Shown: positions 1 to 11,720 of the stretch, one piece after another | Layout of the letters: each line of letters opens with the position of its first letter | How positions within the stretch are numbered: the first letter of the stretch is position 1 | From: Diphasiastrum complanatum | Taxonomy: Eukaryota > Streptophyta > Lycopodiopsida > Lycopodiales > Lycopodiaceae | DNA: 64,000 nt | NCBI GenBank assembly: GCA_029204225.1 | Contig: CM055105.1 | Location: forward strand, 50,107,720 to 50,171,719 | Reading direction: 5' to 3' | Made by a program: the position numbers and the translations under genes | The notes under the pieces: generated by a model | Seen by the model: the letters and a program-made list of their open reading frames with translations, nothing else | Databases searched by the model: none | Told to the model about the DNA's origin: nothing

Positions 1-765
1 TATGTCTTATTGTACTTCATTCTGTATTCAAGTAGAGTAAGAATCTTTCTGGCAACGTCCTTGAAACAGAAAGATAAAAATCAACATAAATATTAATTAA
101 AAGATGTTCGTTTGCTTCAACTATTTGACCAAGAGCATCGACTACCTAATTAGTGATGCTCATTGTAAGAGATTTCATAATCAAATTTCTTTGTCCTTAT
201 TGCTCATCTAACATTACAAACTTGGAGACAAGCTGATTATAAAACTACTGAAAAGGCTAGTGACTCATAAATACTAGAAATTTGATATGATATAGATAGT
301 GTCTCCAGGTTTTAAAAGAATGAAAAACAACAATAACTAGAGGGCACAGCTTTTGTTTTAATCATATTTGTCTTAATTTATGATATAGATAAGCTATCAA
401 AGTCATTTGGTGTTGAAGCATCTCCACAAAACTTGGACACACACACACACACACACATTGAGCGATCAGGACATTCGAACTTGTGGTGAATTCTTAGACT
501 GCTTGCTATGTTTTTCGTACTCATTTTTCAACAATAACCACCCCCATCCTACGGGATTACTAACAAACATCAATCCACTATTATGCTCCTAGCTATGACA
601 TCCCGTAGTTCCTGGCCTAAACTCTGAGTAGATAACAAGAATTCTCACTAGACCATCATGGAGGCAATTATAACAATAGCAAAGTGCACCAAGGCTCTCT
701 ACATGTTTTTATAGAAAGGAAATTCATGTCCCACCTTTGTTTATATAGTAATCCACATCTCGTAT
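1..765. other. AT-rich spacer, no gene seen
   Basis: No conserved protein, RNA gene or element end is recognised here. The only distinct feature is a short (AC)n microsatellite at about 437-457. The small open frames are not supported by any motif. Confidence 0.5.
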
Positions 766-845
766 ATCATTTTTGGAGTCAAAGATCTCAAGTCAATGCT
801 TCCTTTAGTCCTTATTGACTTGAGATCTTTGACTCCAAAAATGAT
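766..845. repeat. Perfect 32-bp inverted repeat (hairpin)
   Basis: The arm at 766-797 is the exact reverse complement of the arm at 814-845, with a 16-base loop between them. The arms contain the word TTTGGAGTCAAAGATCTCAA and its complement. All 32 positions pair, so a transcript would form a long perfect stem. It could be a foldback transposon remnant or an inverted duplication feeding small-RNA production. No flanking target duplication was found. Confidence 0.85.
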
Positions 846-2920
846 GGCCTCGCATGTAGGCCTTAGCTTCCCGTGGTTGCCTGACTTTGAGCAATTACCA
901 TGGTTTTCCTATGTTCTATGGCAAGAAAAGTATTTTCTTGCATGTTGGAAGTTGATTGAGCAACTAACTCTAGTGATTTGAGCTACCCAAATCATGAGCA
1001 TATGGTTGTTATATCTCTGTGGTGTAACCTATGTACATCATGTTGGCCTCATGGCCAACTTCCCTTGCACATGGGAGCCATGAGGATTCCTCCCCTCCAC
1101 ACACACTTAAAATTGGCCCAAAAGTCATTATTAGTTAATTTATCCAATAGTATCACTAAATATGGAAAAATGATGGTATTAGAAGAGATTGATAGCCATA
1201 ATTTTGGTCCAACATACAAGAAATCAAATGAACAAAATCAAATTTGAACATGAAAATTTTCTACTTGTGGTGATGTGAAATTTTTCTACTTGTGGTGATG
1301 CAATCTATTAGACACGTTAAGGTGTTGTAGTGGTGGCTAGAGTTTGTCTACATGTAACTTCCAGAAGCTAAAATTACTTAAGGGGCATTATTGGGCATTT
1401 ATTACAAGAAAGTAATGTGGATCAGCTTTTTAAATATAGTAAGATTGTTGGAGGTACAATGATAATTGCCCTAAGGAATGAGAAACTATGGACTAGGAGT
1501 TAAAAATGGAAAGTTGATCATGAAGATTAAGATATCTTAAAAGGCCAAAGCATAATTAAGATTGGCAAAAAAAACTTTCGAGGATGAAAGTTAAGGTACC
1601 TATTGCCATAATTGTGTGCATGACAATCATTTTTGCAACACAAAACATTCTTAGATAAGAATAGATAAATACTAAAATGCTTGCAAATTGCTCTTGTTGA
1701 ATATTGCAAAGATGCAGAAGTCTTATTACTCATGTATTATGAAATTATTCAAACTAGTGGCTTAAATTATCTGTTTGCTATATATTCAAATAGAACTCTG
1801 TAATAACAAGATTCTTAAGTGTCTCAGATAATTAATTTGGTTACAATTGTTCTGTAACAAGGATATACATGCAATATAATAACTATAAACAAATAACAAA
1901 ATAGCCGTAAACAAATAACAAAAATTAAATTTAGCATGATATTAATGTTCTATTGAAATTATTGATATTATTGAACTTATGAATGTATATATTAGTCTAG
2001 ATATTTTTTGATACAATAATATTATCATGTTATCAAATTACAGCTTGATTTTAGAGATGGAATATTTCCTCTATAGTCGTCAAATTGTATAAGGTAGTAG
2101 AAGGGGGCTTCTGCACTACTGGTGAACGTAGCTGTCAATAAGGGACCAGAATTTTGGTCCCAAAAACGTTTTTTTTTTTAAATTTTACATGATTATGCAA
2201 CCGTATATTCATATGGTTGACAATACTATTATGCGCTACGTGCCCTCACGTGGTTGTTTAATAGATGTATTTTGGGACCCTATTGCAGCATACAAGTGTT
2301 GGATCTGTTCCCACATTTGTGAGCTTGGCTTGGCATTACTTTGTGATTTAAAGTAAACATTCTGCTCATAATGGAGCTAGCTTAATTAGCTACTGTTAGC
2401 AAAAGAAATAAAGGGATAAATCTCCAAGTTTGTGACTCCCATCTTAAAGTTATTAACAAATATAATGCATATCTTGGGTTGAAAAACACTAGAAGCAGGA
2501 AACTAAAATTGCCAATGCATTGAATATTCTTTATTACTTCACATATCCATGTATATTCTGGGCAAAAGTTACTGTGGGAAAGTGTAAGTGCAGGGAATGC
2601 AAGTACTCTTACTCTTCAAATAAGCCATAACCACTAAATTACTATCAAGTAATAGTCTGAAAACATTCTTCTCAAGGCAGGTTTCTTAGCCATCTATACA
2701 GAATACAATTTTCAATTTGATGGGAAACGAATGATCCAGAAGCCAGATATTGTGCCGCTTGAATGTACACGAAAATGCATTCATGCAAAATAGCTTTTTC
2801 AAGCTAATGAGAAACAAATGATTTGGAGATCAGATATTCTGATGTTTGAATGTAGCTACAAAAACTGTTCATACACTTTATTGAGCTCATAGGAAACAAA
2901 TAATTCAGAAATGTAGATCA
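846..2920. other. AT-rich spacer, no supported gene
   Basis: No recognisable protein or RNA gene. At about 2114 a CACTACTGG start is followed by a small hairpin (GGGACCA, loop, TGGTCCC, about 2141-2161). That resembles the start of a CACTA-type DNA transposon, but no matching opposite end was found. Confidence 0.4.
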
Positions 2921-2924
2921 CCCT

Positions 2925-3187
2925 CCGAGGCCATTCCGCCATGGGAAGGGCCTTCCGCCTCGGGCTACCATTCCGCCATGGGAAGGGCCTTCCGCCTCGG
3001 GCTACCATTCCGCCAGGGGAGGGCCTTCAGCCAAGGGCGGTAGCCCGAGGCGGAAGGCCCTTCCCATGGCGGATGGCCTCGGAAGGTGACCTCCCTCGGC
3101 GTGTAAATTTTTTTTTCTCCTTTTTTTTGCCGTAAATTTTTTTTTACATGCACCCTTGGCATCCCGGAAGGTGCATGTAAAAAATTT
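2925..3187. repeat. GC-rich tandem plus inverted repeat block
   Basis: A 37-bp unit containing CCGCCATGGGAAGGGCCTTC occurs head to tail at 2931-2967 and 2968-3004, with a third partial copy at 3005-3032. The block at 3040-3082 is its reverse complement, matching 2925-2968. Next, 3139-3187 forms a second hairpin: T-run, ACATGCACC, short loop, GGTGCATGT, A-run. The block is sharply GC-rich within AT-rich surroundings. The overlapping open frames on both strands are by-products of the repeat. It is probably a foldback or MITE-type element; no target duplication was established. Confidence 0.75.
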
Positions 3188-3696
3188 TGGAAAAAAAAAG
3201 GGAGACACAGAAATTACGTTCTGTGAGGCACCTCCTTTTTCTTCATGAAAACACAAAAAATGATTTTACGTACATGAAAGTTCCTCTTATGTTGGAACTA
3301 GACCTTGAAGTTCTGCTTTGCTTAACATCCCAACTGCATAGTTTCATAAGGAGCTTAGATATCGAAAATTCAAATGCTTCTCAAAATAAGAAATGGTATT
3401 TATCTGAATAGTAAAACAGTTTGGATAATAATGTGATTCCATGTTCAATTTGCGTATCTGCTGTAGGTGATCCATTCTTTAAGTAGCGTACTATTTGTAT
3501 AATTTTAGGACCCTGAAGCTATTCACTTATCTAGCTTCTGCACACTACCACCCTCCCCGCAAAAATACATTTATTCTGATGTGCATCTTACGGGTCTTAT
3601 GGCTTGTCCTAGAAGCCCATTTTGTTGTGTGAACCTTGTGTTTCCAATTAAATTGGCAAGCTTCGACCAAAATGTGTTTTTACACAGCATTTTGTC

Positions 3697-3830
3697 TGAT
3701 GAATCGGCTTGGATCGTACCATGGCAAACTTTCTTGCTTTTGAGGATGAGGATGAATCGGCTTTCCCATTGCTCTTGGATGGTAGTGTCAAACAAACTTT
3801 CTTGCCTTTGAGGATGTATAGACCTGCTTC
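3697..3830. repeat. Short imperfect direct repeats
   Basis: GATGAATCGGCTT occurs at about 3697 and 3750, and CAAACTTTCTTGC(T/C)TTTGAGGATG at about 3725 and 3792. This is an imperfect two-copy tandem duplication at the 3' end of the neighbouring minus-strand coding exon. Confidence 0.6.
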
Positions 3831-4687
3831 ACCATTCTACTGGCTAATGCCAGAGCTGAAACACTGGGTGTGAAATAGAGTGTGGGATGAGACGTGCTAT
3901 GACTAACTAAATTGAACCCATGATATACAAATGAGTCTTTTGTAAAGGGTTTGGCAGTGGATAAACCCTCCTCACATTTTCTCCATTTTGTGTATTTACC
4001 CAAGATTTTAACCCGTGAATGGGCTGATTTCACCTCTTGAAGATTAAGTGGTGGGTTGACAGAGTCATTCTGCCTATTTTCTACTGGATTTCCTGATGAT
4101 GCAATGGAATTTGCAACAGGAGAACACCATCTTTTGAACCAAGTCTGAGCAATATCCAGCCATTGATCTTTGTCTGCATCTCGCTTTAGCAAACTTCTTT
4201 TACAAGCATTACCATCAGCGTTCAATGCCAGTGCTGATGCTAAAGGTTCTCTCTCATAGTTGATCACATGCTTAAATGAAGCTAAAGTGGGTGTACATGC
4301 TCTTGTAGTCCCTGGAGTACTTGACTGGATAACAGCTTTTCCTGACTCACAGGATAAAATAGGATTTTCTGGTAAACTGGACTGGGCGATTGCATCTGGC
4401 TCTCCCCTGTTATATATGTTGAGGGCTTTTTCTTCTTTTTCTTGTGGACTTGGTGCTGATAACCTCCAGGGCTCTCTATCCCTATTTTGATCAAGATCGC
4501 TCTTAATCTGAGCTTGGTCACCATTCCAAAAATCCAAGTGAAAAAACACCCCCCTGGAAGGGATGTATGCTGCTGTTGGTCCCTTGGTGTTGTCAGAAGC
4601 TGATGAACAACCAAGTACACTAGCACCAGATTCCTTGGATACACTATTGCAAGTAGAACGCTTCATCTTGAGATCTTGCACTGCATC
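3788..4687 (-). CDS. Unknown plant protein, coding exon (partial model)
   Basis: An open frame of about 300 residues on the minus strand; I do not recognise the family. The frame extends upstream to 4765, but a plausible splice acceptor (CTTTCAG followed by GATGCAG) puts the exon start near 4687, so an upstream exon is expected to the right. The protein is hydrophilic and Ser/Lys/Asp-rich, with no signal peptide or membrane segment. A compact aromatic/basic stretch, WLDIAQTWFKRWCSP, lies about two thirds along, and a basic segment, ILGKYTKWRK, follows about 50 residues later. Length, codon-like composition and lack of stops in an otherwise stop-rich area argue for a real exon. It could also be the decayed end of a retrogene. 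The two paralogues at 41.8 and 47.2 kb also carry a W-x-x-R motif, but I cannot show homology. Confidence 0.45.
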   Translation of the reverse strand, partial: DAVQDLKMKRSTCNSVSKESGASVLGCSSASDNTKGPTAAYIPSRGVFFHLDFWNGDQAQIKSDLDQNRDREPWRLSAPSPQEKEEKALNIYNRGEPDAIAQSSLPENPILSCESGKAVIQSSTPGTTRACTPTLASFKHVINYEREPLASALALNADGNACKRSLLKRDADKDQWLDIAQTWFKRWCSPVANSIASSGNPVENRQNDSVNPPLNLQEVKSAHSRVKILGKYTKWRKCEEGLSTAKPFTKDSFVYHGFNLVSHSTSHPTLYFTPSVSALALASRMVKQVYTSSKARKFV

Positions 4688-4765
4688 CTGAAAGTTCATC
4701 TGACACTTGATCATTAATAAAGTTGTACACAAACAAGACTGGCTGAAGCGTATGGAAAGACACAA

Positions 4766-6990
4766 TCAGTGCTAATGTAATCAAACCTCTTCAACTATGT
4801 ATTGAGATTTTTAACTGCTTCATTTTTCAGATAAACCCAAAAGTGCTAAGCTTCAATCAAAGTTCATGTACAGCAAGAAAGTCTGAGTATTCTAACATTT
4901 CCAGGTGTTGCGGGCCTTACCAAGAGGAATCAGCAAAACTATAACAGCAAAAGGCCAAACTACTCTAGACCGTAGTACAACCCCAGGCACAAGTAGTTAA
5001 TTTGGAAATCACATATACCAGCCTTCCTTCCACATTATAGGTTTCCCTCTGTCACACTAGCAGCACAAAAGTACAGCAATAGCATAAAGTTGCAAGCTAC
5101 AAGTTGTACTGGCATATATCATAGAATCATAGTTGCAAAATTCAGCCTTGCCAAGTGGATGTCAATTCATCCATTTCATTTTCCTGGCATTTTGCCAGCT
5201 TTGGAAAGTTGGCTGCACAAAATTGTCTATAAGAAAATTCGATTTGTACTTTGTGAAATTTAAGAGGATGGGGAAGTTGTTGCATGATGATGGGAGTGTA
5301 ATAGAAATAAAAGAGAGATGTAGATGATGGCCATGGATAGAAAGAAAAAAATACTGCACTAGAAAGAACGCACTTAAAAACCTCAGAATTACTGGATGAA
5401 AAGAGTACGACTAAACAATTAAAAGAATAAATCGTTTTTGAATTTACTACTGTCGCCACTAAGAAGAAAAATAACTCATTTATCAGTAAGTGTTGTTGAA
5501 AGTGACGTTGTTAAGGAGACGAGATTGTCAGAGTGTCTAAGGCATAGCAGCAAACAAACTAGTTTGAAACTCGTTGTGTGAAACTCTTTCTTTAGCTTTT
5601 ATATTTTTTGAAAAATTTGAAACCATTTGACCTATTTGTAATGAGACCCTGTGGCTGTGCATGTCCTATGCTCTTTGTTGTTAGTTTTAACACCTAATTC
5701 TTTTCTACAACGTAGCAAACATTTTCAATTTAAATTGAAAAAAGTTTCCATACGTTTGGTTCATTTTTCCACATGTTTGAAACAAATTCCAAACTTTTGA
5801 CATTTGGGCATTTGAAACATTTGGTTGTAGAATGTTTTTAGGGGTTAATAAAGAGTTTGAATTGGAATAATCTGAAATCACTGGTAAAAGGAAAAGATGA
5901 ATCCTTTATATTTGTGCTTTAAAAAGGTATGAAAGAAAAAAGGTGGATAAAAAATAGAAAAAGCTGTTGTTTTTCGTGTTTAACAGAATAAGAGCCTGTG
6001 GAATGTGAAATGTGAAATACAGTGTCCTTGGCTATAAGGTCTTATGCATGTTTGGTTGAAAGGAGTTCAGAAAATGTGAATGAAGCCACAGTGGTTTAGG
6101 AAAAGTAAGCCAGTGCTGGTACATGAATACTAGTTCTTTTGGTTGTGGCAAACATGAATACTATGATGATTGTTGGTGGTAAAATTTCAGTCAAGCTTTT
6201 GGGTGGTCCAGTGACGTGAATGAACAACTACAGGACAATAGAAAATAAAGAGCTGTATGTTTCATTTTGGTTGCATGCCTACTTTGAAAGCCTTGCATGC
6301 TCCTGGTAGGACTATGAGTGACTGTCAAGTAGATTGATGAAGCTTCTTTGGGACCTTACAGAAACCAGCAAGCCATACTACAGTCTACCGTTCCAGCAGC
6401 AAAGAAACTACAACAAAAACATAAAAATGCAGTCCTGTTCAGTGTGTCTGAGGATTGAAATACACCTGGCACACCTAAAGCCTTGGAGTTACTGGAAGAC
6501 AAGAGTAAGGCTAAGCAACAGCAGATCCTCTCTTACCACGAGTTGAACCAAACTCGGGATCCCAACAACAGCATGTTCGTACTATTAAGTGGATGCAACT
6601 CCAAGATAAAGGAAAAAATAGGTTATTTGGTGCCGTAGGATTTAAATGTTAGGTTTAGGCTCTAAAGAAAGGGTAAAAACTCTGAATCATGGGCTTTCTA
6701 TGTACAAATATCAGTGTACTCTTTGTGAGAAAACAATTAAGGTATCTAGATTTTCGTGTTCTACACACATTGTTTGTAAGTGGTGACTTGTAGCTTGATA
6801 TTTCACTCAATCTAGGATGTTTTATGGTTTGACTGAAACCTTGTAGACATGTTAACAGGTCTGGAAGCAGATCTGAATATGATCTTGAATCTATGTGCCC
6901 TGTGGAGATCTTGTCAATCTAAGATACTTTATGAATTCCTTGATGCAACTCATCTTGTTTGTGATAGCTAGTTGATTGTACAAACCTTAG
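4766..6990. other. Spacer, no gene recognised
   Basis: AT-rich sequence with only short open frames and no domain motif. The upstream exon(s) and promoter of the minus-strand gene ending at 3788 may lie in the first part, but no exon could be defined. Confidence 0.4.
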
Positions 6991-6994
6991 AAGC

Positions 6995-7065
6995 CCGTTC
7001 CGACCAAAATGGGTCGGAACGTTCCGTTCCGTACGTTCTGGAACGTACTGGGTTGGAACGAGTTT
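6995..7065. repeat. CGTTCC-type palindromic word cluster
   Basis: Within 70 bases the words GTTCCGACC, GGTCGGAAC, CGTTCCGTTCCG, TTCTGGAACG and GGTTGGAACG alternate, so the strand is self-complementary at several registers. GTTCCGACC and GGTCGGAAC pair directly around an AAAATG loop. It resembles the CG-rich foldbacks at 27.6, 44.6 and 45.4 kb but uses its own word. No conserved core or target duplication was found here. Confidence 0.6.
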
Positions 7066-7559
7066 ATTTACAATGTAAAAAAAATAAACATAATATGCTG
7101 GTTTTCCGCGAAATCTATTGAGGTAACACCCTGCTGGCCCGCGACTTCACCATTTCACAACAGCAAGCAGGGAACACTGATGTGCTAAGATAACAGAATT
7201 ATCAGACAATTCAAATAGCGCACCACTAACGTCATACAAGGCTTTTTCATGCTTTATTTCTTGCCAATCATTCATGCACATGTCATCATAAATTCTGTAG
7301 CTGTAAGGTAGATGTGTGGTAAGTGCTATTCTTGAACATAATCGACCAACCTCTCTCAGTAAACTATATCTTTTGTATGACATACTTCTGCTTCTTAGCA
7401 TTCATTTTTCTCGTTCGTCACTTCAATTTCACAAGAGAATGATCATTCGTTGCATACTGGGTAGGTTCAGTCCACCATCTCTTCCCTTTGTTTCTCTTGA
7501 ATCGAGATCCTAGTCTTTGATCCTCGGAGGAGATCTTGAAACTTATGACCTCTCATGTC

Positions 7560-7800
7560 CATGGCATCACAAATATATTCAAGGAACTGGTGATATGTCA
7601 TCACAATAGGTCCGACATTTTATTCTAAAAAGCAAGTGGTCTACTTTCTTGAAAAAAGTACTGCTCCTACAACATAGTCATTAGCATCCATCTCAAAAAA
7701 AATACAATTTGTTCGGATCAACTATGTGTAGCATGGGCATTGTAGACACACAGCACTTCAAAGCTTCAAAGCTCTCATTCATTTAATCGGTCCATTGCAT
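7560..7800 (-). pseudogene. Gypsy RT-end/RNase H relic
   Basis: Read on the minus strand, 7640-7790 gives MNESFEALKCC, PMLHIVDPNK and, after a frameshift, MDANDYVVGAVLF. This is the classic gypsy junction between reverse transcriptase and RNase H, the last segment holding the first catalytic Asp of RNase H. Stops and frame changes make it non-functional. It abuts the 3' end of the copia-like unit to its right, so it is either the insertion host of that unit or a chance junction. Confidence 0.6.
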
Positions 7801-8634
7801 TGGCACTCTGATTTTCTACAATTGCTGATATCTTTGCCAAATAACCTTCTTTTGATGCTCTTGACTAGCTCCAAATTGTCACCTTTCCTTTTGTGTTGTT
7901 GAAGCCCTTTGAGACCAACCTCTTGATCATCAACTTGACCATCAAAGTCATTGAACAAAATTTGTTTTTCAGATCCATTACTTGATTTTCCAGTATGAAA
8001 ACCATGAGAACCAATATCCACTTGCATAGCATCATCTACACAAGAAAATTCTCCAAAACATGTGAGTAAAGCAAAATGAGTCGCTTCCACTTGCTTACCT
8101 TTCTCTTGATCATCAAAGATATCAAAGATATGAATATCTTCAGACCTGAACCTCTGGAAATACTCCCTCTCAAACATATGATCTAGATCCAACAAGATCT
8201 CATCAATGCTTGATCTCAAATTTCCACAAGGGTTAGTGAAACAATGTCACCAATGTCACCATCATAAATCAAAAGATAGATTCCAAACTTTCCATCCAAC
8301 ATGAAGTAGAGTAGGTGAAGATGAGTATCAAACCTAATAAATCCAACCCTCTTGAGTCCATAAAAAACCTCAATAAGCTCACCAATGAGATATCCCTTGC
8401 CTTGAAAAAATTGCCTCTCAATTTGCTCCATGTAGTCTTCTCCAACCAACCTTTTGCCATCTCGATCATGAGTGATCAATTCATAATCATAGAATCCTTT
8501 GAGTTGATGAAGAGATGTGAGATCTATGACTTGAATTTTCCCAAGAACCAATCTTCCATTGCTCTTTCTTCATAAGACTCCCTCTCAATGGTTGCATCAT
8601 AAGAAGTAGAAACCTCAAAAACATTAGAAGCCAT
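7779..8634 (-). pseudogene. Unrecognised ORF in place of copia pol
   Basis: Downstream of the copia gag-protease, a reading frame starts at an ATG at 8634 (MASNVFEVSTSYDAT) and runs to the left. It has one frameshift near 8535, a stop near 8216 and continues to about 7779. The product would be acidic, with segments FYDYELITHDRDGKRL, IGELIEVFYGLKRVGF and IHIFDIFDDQEKGKQVEATH. I recognise no domain, and it lacks integrase, RT and RNase H motifs. It keeps a protein-like composition, which suggests that it was once translated. It may be an accessory or captured gene carried by the non-autonomous element. Confidence 0.4.
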
Positions 8635-8968
8635 GAAAAAAATGATTAGTACCTTCAACATAAGAATGATTGAAGTACTCTCTTTTTTCAAACAAGAACT
8701 TCTACTCAATGTTTTAGGTAATGACTCATATGATAATGATTCTTCCTCACTATCATTCACAATGACATCATTCAAAGTACATCCTATTTTGAACTCTTCA
8801 CATACTTCTCTTCTTCTTGACTTGTGACTATCTCCCTCACCAAGTCTCTTAATAGAACCATTTGATCTACTCTCTTTATGAAGACATGTGACTCCACTTG
8901 CTGCAAAAATGACTTTCTTGGACTCATCACAAAAGAATGTAGAAGAACCATCTCCTTCATGCATGCAC

Positions 8969-10563
8969 CTAAACATCTTTTTCCATATGATCAAAGAAAT
9001 CATTAACAGCAATCTTTTCCAAGGAAGAACCTTCACCTCCATTGATGAAGTTAGCTCTTTCCTTACCTTTTGCATGCTTGCACTTGCCATGAAGAACCTT
9101 TGAAACACCATCATTATCCTCAAGATTAGCCAAGTTAGCACAAAGATGAACATCTCCAAGAAGCATATTAGATGTTGACCTAGATCTAGCATAAGGAAGC
9201 TTTTTAGACTTTCCATAAGATCCACCAATCTTATTGATGCTAAAAGGTAACTTTGGAAAGTTGAGACCAATCTCCTTTTCCATTCCATCCTTTTTGTTAG
9301 CCATAACAAAAGCATCAAGCTTGAAAAGTCTACCTTGTTTATTGCCCCTAGCAACCAAGGTTTTTTCCTTTGTAATGAAACAAGCATCACCACCAAACTT
9401 TAGCATGTATCCTTTCTCTATCATTTGACCAACACTTAACAAATTCTTTGAAAGTGAAGGAATGTAAAGAACACCATCAAGTCTTGCTTTCCTATTAGTA
9501 GAGAGACAAATAGAAATTGAACCAATACCTTCAATCACACACTCACCACCATTGGCCATGTGAATTGCTTTCTTGGCTCCATCATAAGTGACCAAAGAAG
9601 TAAAGAACTCCTTGTGACTAGTCATGTGTGAACTAGCTCCACTATCAATCCACCATGAATCTTTGTCACCTTCACTTGATATTGGACTTGAAGAACACAT
9701 CAAAAGAGAATCACCACCACCTAGATCCTCATCATTAGTAGTAAAGTTGATTTGCTTGCTACCTTCATCTCTTTGCTTCTTCAAACATTCATTTGCAAAA
9801 TGCCCTTTGATTCCACAATAAAAGCATTTCAACTTAGACTTATCTTTCTTTTTGCCAAAAGAGGAAGTCTCACCTTGATCTTGCCCTTTAGACCACTTGC
9901 CTTTGACTTTGCCTTTGCCCTTGAACTTGCCTTTGATGAACATAGCATCCTCTTCATAATGAGATGTCGATTTAGATCCACCTCCTCTTGATTGAAGCCT
10001 ATACTCCTCATTCACCAAGATCTCTTGCAAATCCACAATACTTGGCAAAGTCTTTTGAATAGCCAAACTTTGAACAAGATTAGCATTATCATCCAACAAG
10101 CCATTAAGTATAACTTGAACAAGTTCTACCTCCTTAATGCTTTCATCAATACATGCTAACTCATCATTGAATGCTTTAACCCTCAAAACAAAAGCATGAG
10201 TACTCTCTTCCTTCTTTTGCAAACTTTGAAAGATTTGCCTCCTAAGAGTAAGCACTCTTGATGTAGACTTGGATTCTAAAGCTTCTTCAAAGCTTCCCAA
10301 GCCTCCAAAGATGATGTGCACTTACCAACTTCCTTGAGAAGTTCATTGGTAACATTCATCTTAATCATGTGTAGAGCTCTTTTAGCTCTCTTGTCATACC
10401 TCACTTGATCTTGAGGTGCTTGAGGTCTCTCCTCCACACCTGCAACAATCTCCATCAACTCATTCATCTCCAATAAGGACTCCATCCTCACCTTCCAAGT
10501 AAAATAGTTGATTGAGGTAAGCCTATCATTGCTCTCCAACATAAAGCCTCCACTTGTAGCCAT
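8969..10563 (-). pseudogene. Copia-type gag-protease polyprotein, frameshifted
   Basis: Gag starts at 10563 (MATSGGFMLESNDRLTSINY, a copia gag N-terminus). One frameshift near 10285-10320 separates the first ~93 residues from the remaining ~450. The second part contains the gag core (TLRRQIFQSLQKKEESTHAF) and a CCHC zinc knuckle (CFYCGIKGHFANEC). The protease has active site WWIDSGASSHM and the usual following segment VLYIPSLSKNLLSVGQM. Past the protease the pre-integrase LWHxRLGH motif is missing, and the frame ends with DFFDHMEKDV and a stop. The family makes capsid and processes the polyprotein; this copy cannot supply integrase or RT. A short homologous gag piece lies at 44.3 kb. Confidence 0.85.
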
Positions 10564-11050
10564 GTTGAAGTGACCTGATCTTCTCTTTCAACCTGAAAAT
10601 CAACACATAGAATAGTGAAATCTTGATCAACCTATGATCTATCCTCAATCTAATGATTCTTGCCACTTCCTAAGATTGAAACACACTCAAATGAAGTTCA
10701 GTAACCTCACAAACTAGAGATCCAATCAAAATTAGGGTTTTGACAAAATCACAAAAAATTGAATATCTCAAATTCTACATGCAATTTCTAGAAACTTGAT
10801 ATATCTTCTTGTAGACTCCAATGAGACCTTCCTAATGCACCGAAAATCATCTAAATCCAGTAAGCCAAGTGTGAAATCGGAATTGATCAAGTACATAACC
10901 CTATATTGAGTTTTGACCTACAAAAGATCAATTCTACACATGCAAAAATGCTGATTTTTGAGTAGAAATCAATCTAGCATGCTCTAGCATTGGTAACTCC
11001 TCCAAATCTTTGATAAATGTGGCTGATCCTTTCATAACCTGAAACACAAG

Positions 11051-11064
11051 AGCTCTGATACCAT
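11051..11064 (-). promoter_or_regulatory. Primer-binding site (initiator Met tRNA)
   Basis: The plus strand reads GAGCTCTGATACCA, so the minus strand reads TGGTATCAGAGCTC, the standard plant LTR-retroelement primer site complementary to the 3' end of initiator Met tRNA. It sits directly inside the LTR edge at 11065. Confidence 0.9.
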
Positions 11065-11720
11065 GTGAAGGATTTCAGATCATTCGAGATCCAATCCATG
11101 TCCCTGATCTTTGGTTACAATAAGGAGCAAACCAACAAAATTGCCTGTAGAAAAATCAGCATCTACATACAAAATGAGATGCAAACTCTAAGAGATACTG
11201 ATCAAACATGAACCAAAACATAAAATATGTTTGTTGTCCGTACAATTACAGTACCCTACTGTATTTCACACGTGTGGAACCAAAAATAGCAAAATATGAG
11301 CATTCTACACAAGATTGCAAGATATCATCAAGAGAGTGCACCAATGAGTAGTAGAACCCAAAGAGAACCATGTATATTGATGAAATGAGAGAGAGAAGAA
11401 AGAAGATGTGTCTCTCCACGAGCTACATCCTTTTATAGTGTCCAAACCCTATTTGGCCACTTGGCTTTCCCTCCAAAATGTAAACCCTACTATTTTTGGG
11501 TCTAGATTCAATGTACCCAAAGTTCAAATTTGAATCTCTCTCAAACTCGACTACCAACTTTCCCACACTTTCAAAAAGTGTTTATTGAATGTATTTGAAA
11601 CTAATATAACTTCAAAAAGTTTATCTCTAAGTCTAAAATGAGTTTTGGCCTCTTATTGACAATTTACCAAAATATGACTAAACTAGTTGAAATCTCTCAC
11701 ATAATTCACATCCTGCCTAG
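11065..11720 (-). repeat. 5' LTR of the copia-like element
   Basis: The inner edge is fixed by the primer site: the minus-strand LTR ends in CTTCACA at 11065. The outer edge is not determined because no second LTR copy was found to align. It holds a strong TATA box in the correct orientation. Confidence 0.6.
11428..11438 (-). promoter_or_regulatory. TATA box in the LTR
   Basis: The minus strand reads CTATAAAAGG, a near-consensus plant TATA box. Transcription would start about 30 bases to the left, around 11400, giving a transcript through the primer site into gag. Confidence 0.6.

Larger units (their letters stand above)
7779..11720 (-). mobile_element. Non-autonomous copia-like element (gag-protease only)
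   Basis: Right to left: a 5' LTR from 11065 rightwards, a primer-binding site, about 490 bp of leader, gag with zinc knuckle, an aspartic protease, a stop, then an unrecognised ORF. There is no integrase or reverse transcriptase. No 3' LTR or polypurine tract was found on the left, where the sequence runs into a gypsy RNase H relic, so the left end is uncertain. The outer LTR edge near 11720 is a guess. Confidence 0.6.

Noticed and set aside
2941-3256. Overlapping GC-rich open frames on both strands
   Set aside because: By-product of the inverted/tandem repeat; no domain, and both strands open because the sequence is self-complementary.
8524-9396. A 290-residue minus-strand frame overlapping the gag-protease
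   Set aside because: Its right half is out of frame with the recognised gag-protease and is a shadow; only its left part (from the ATG at 8634) was used.
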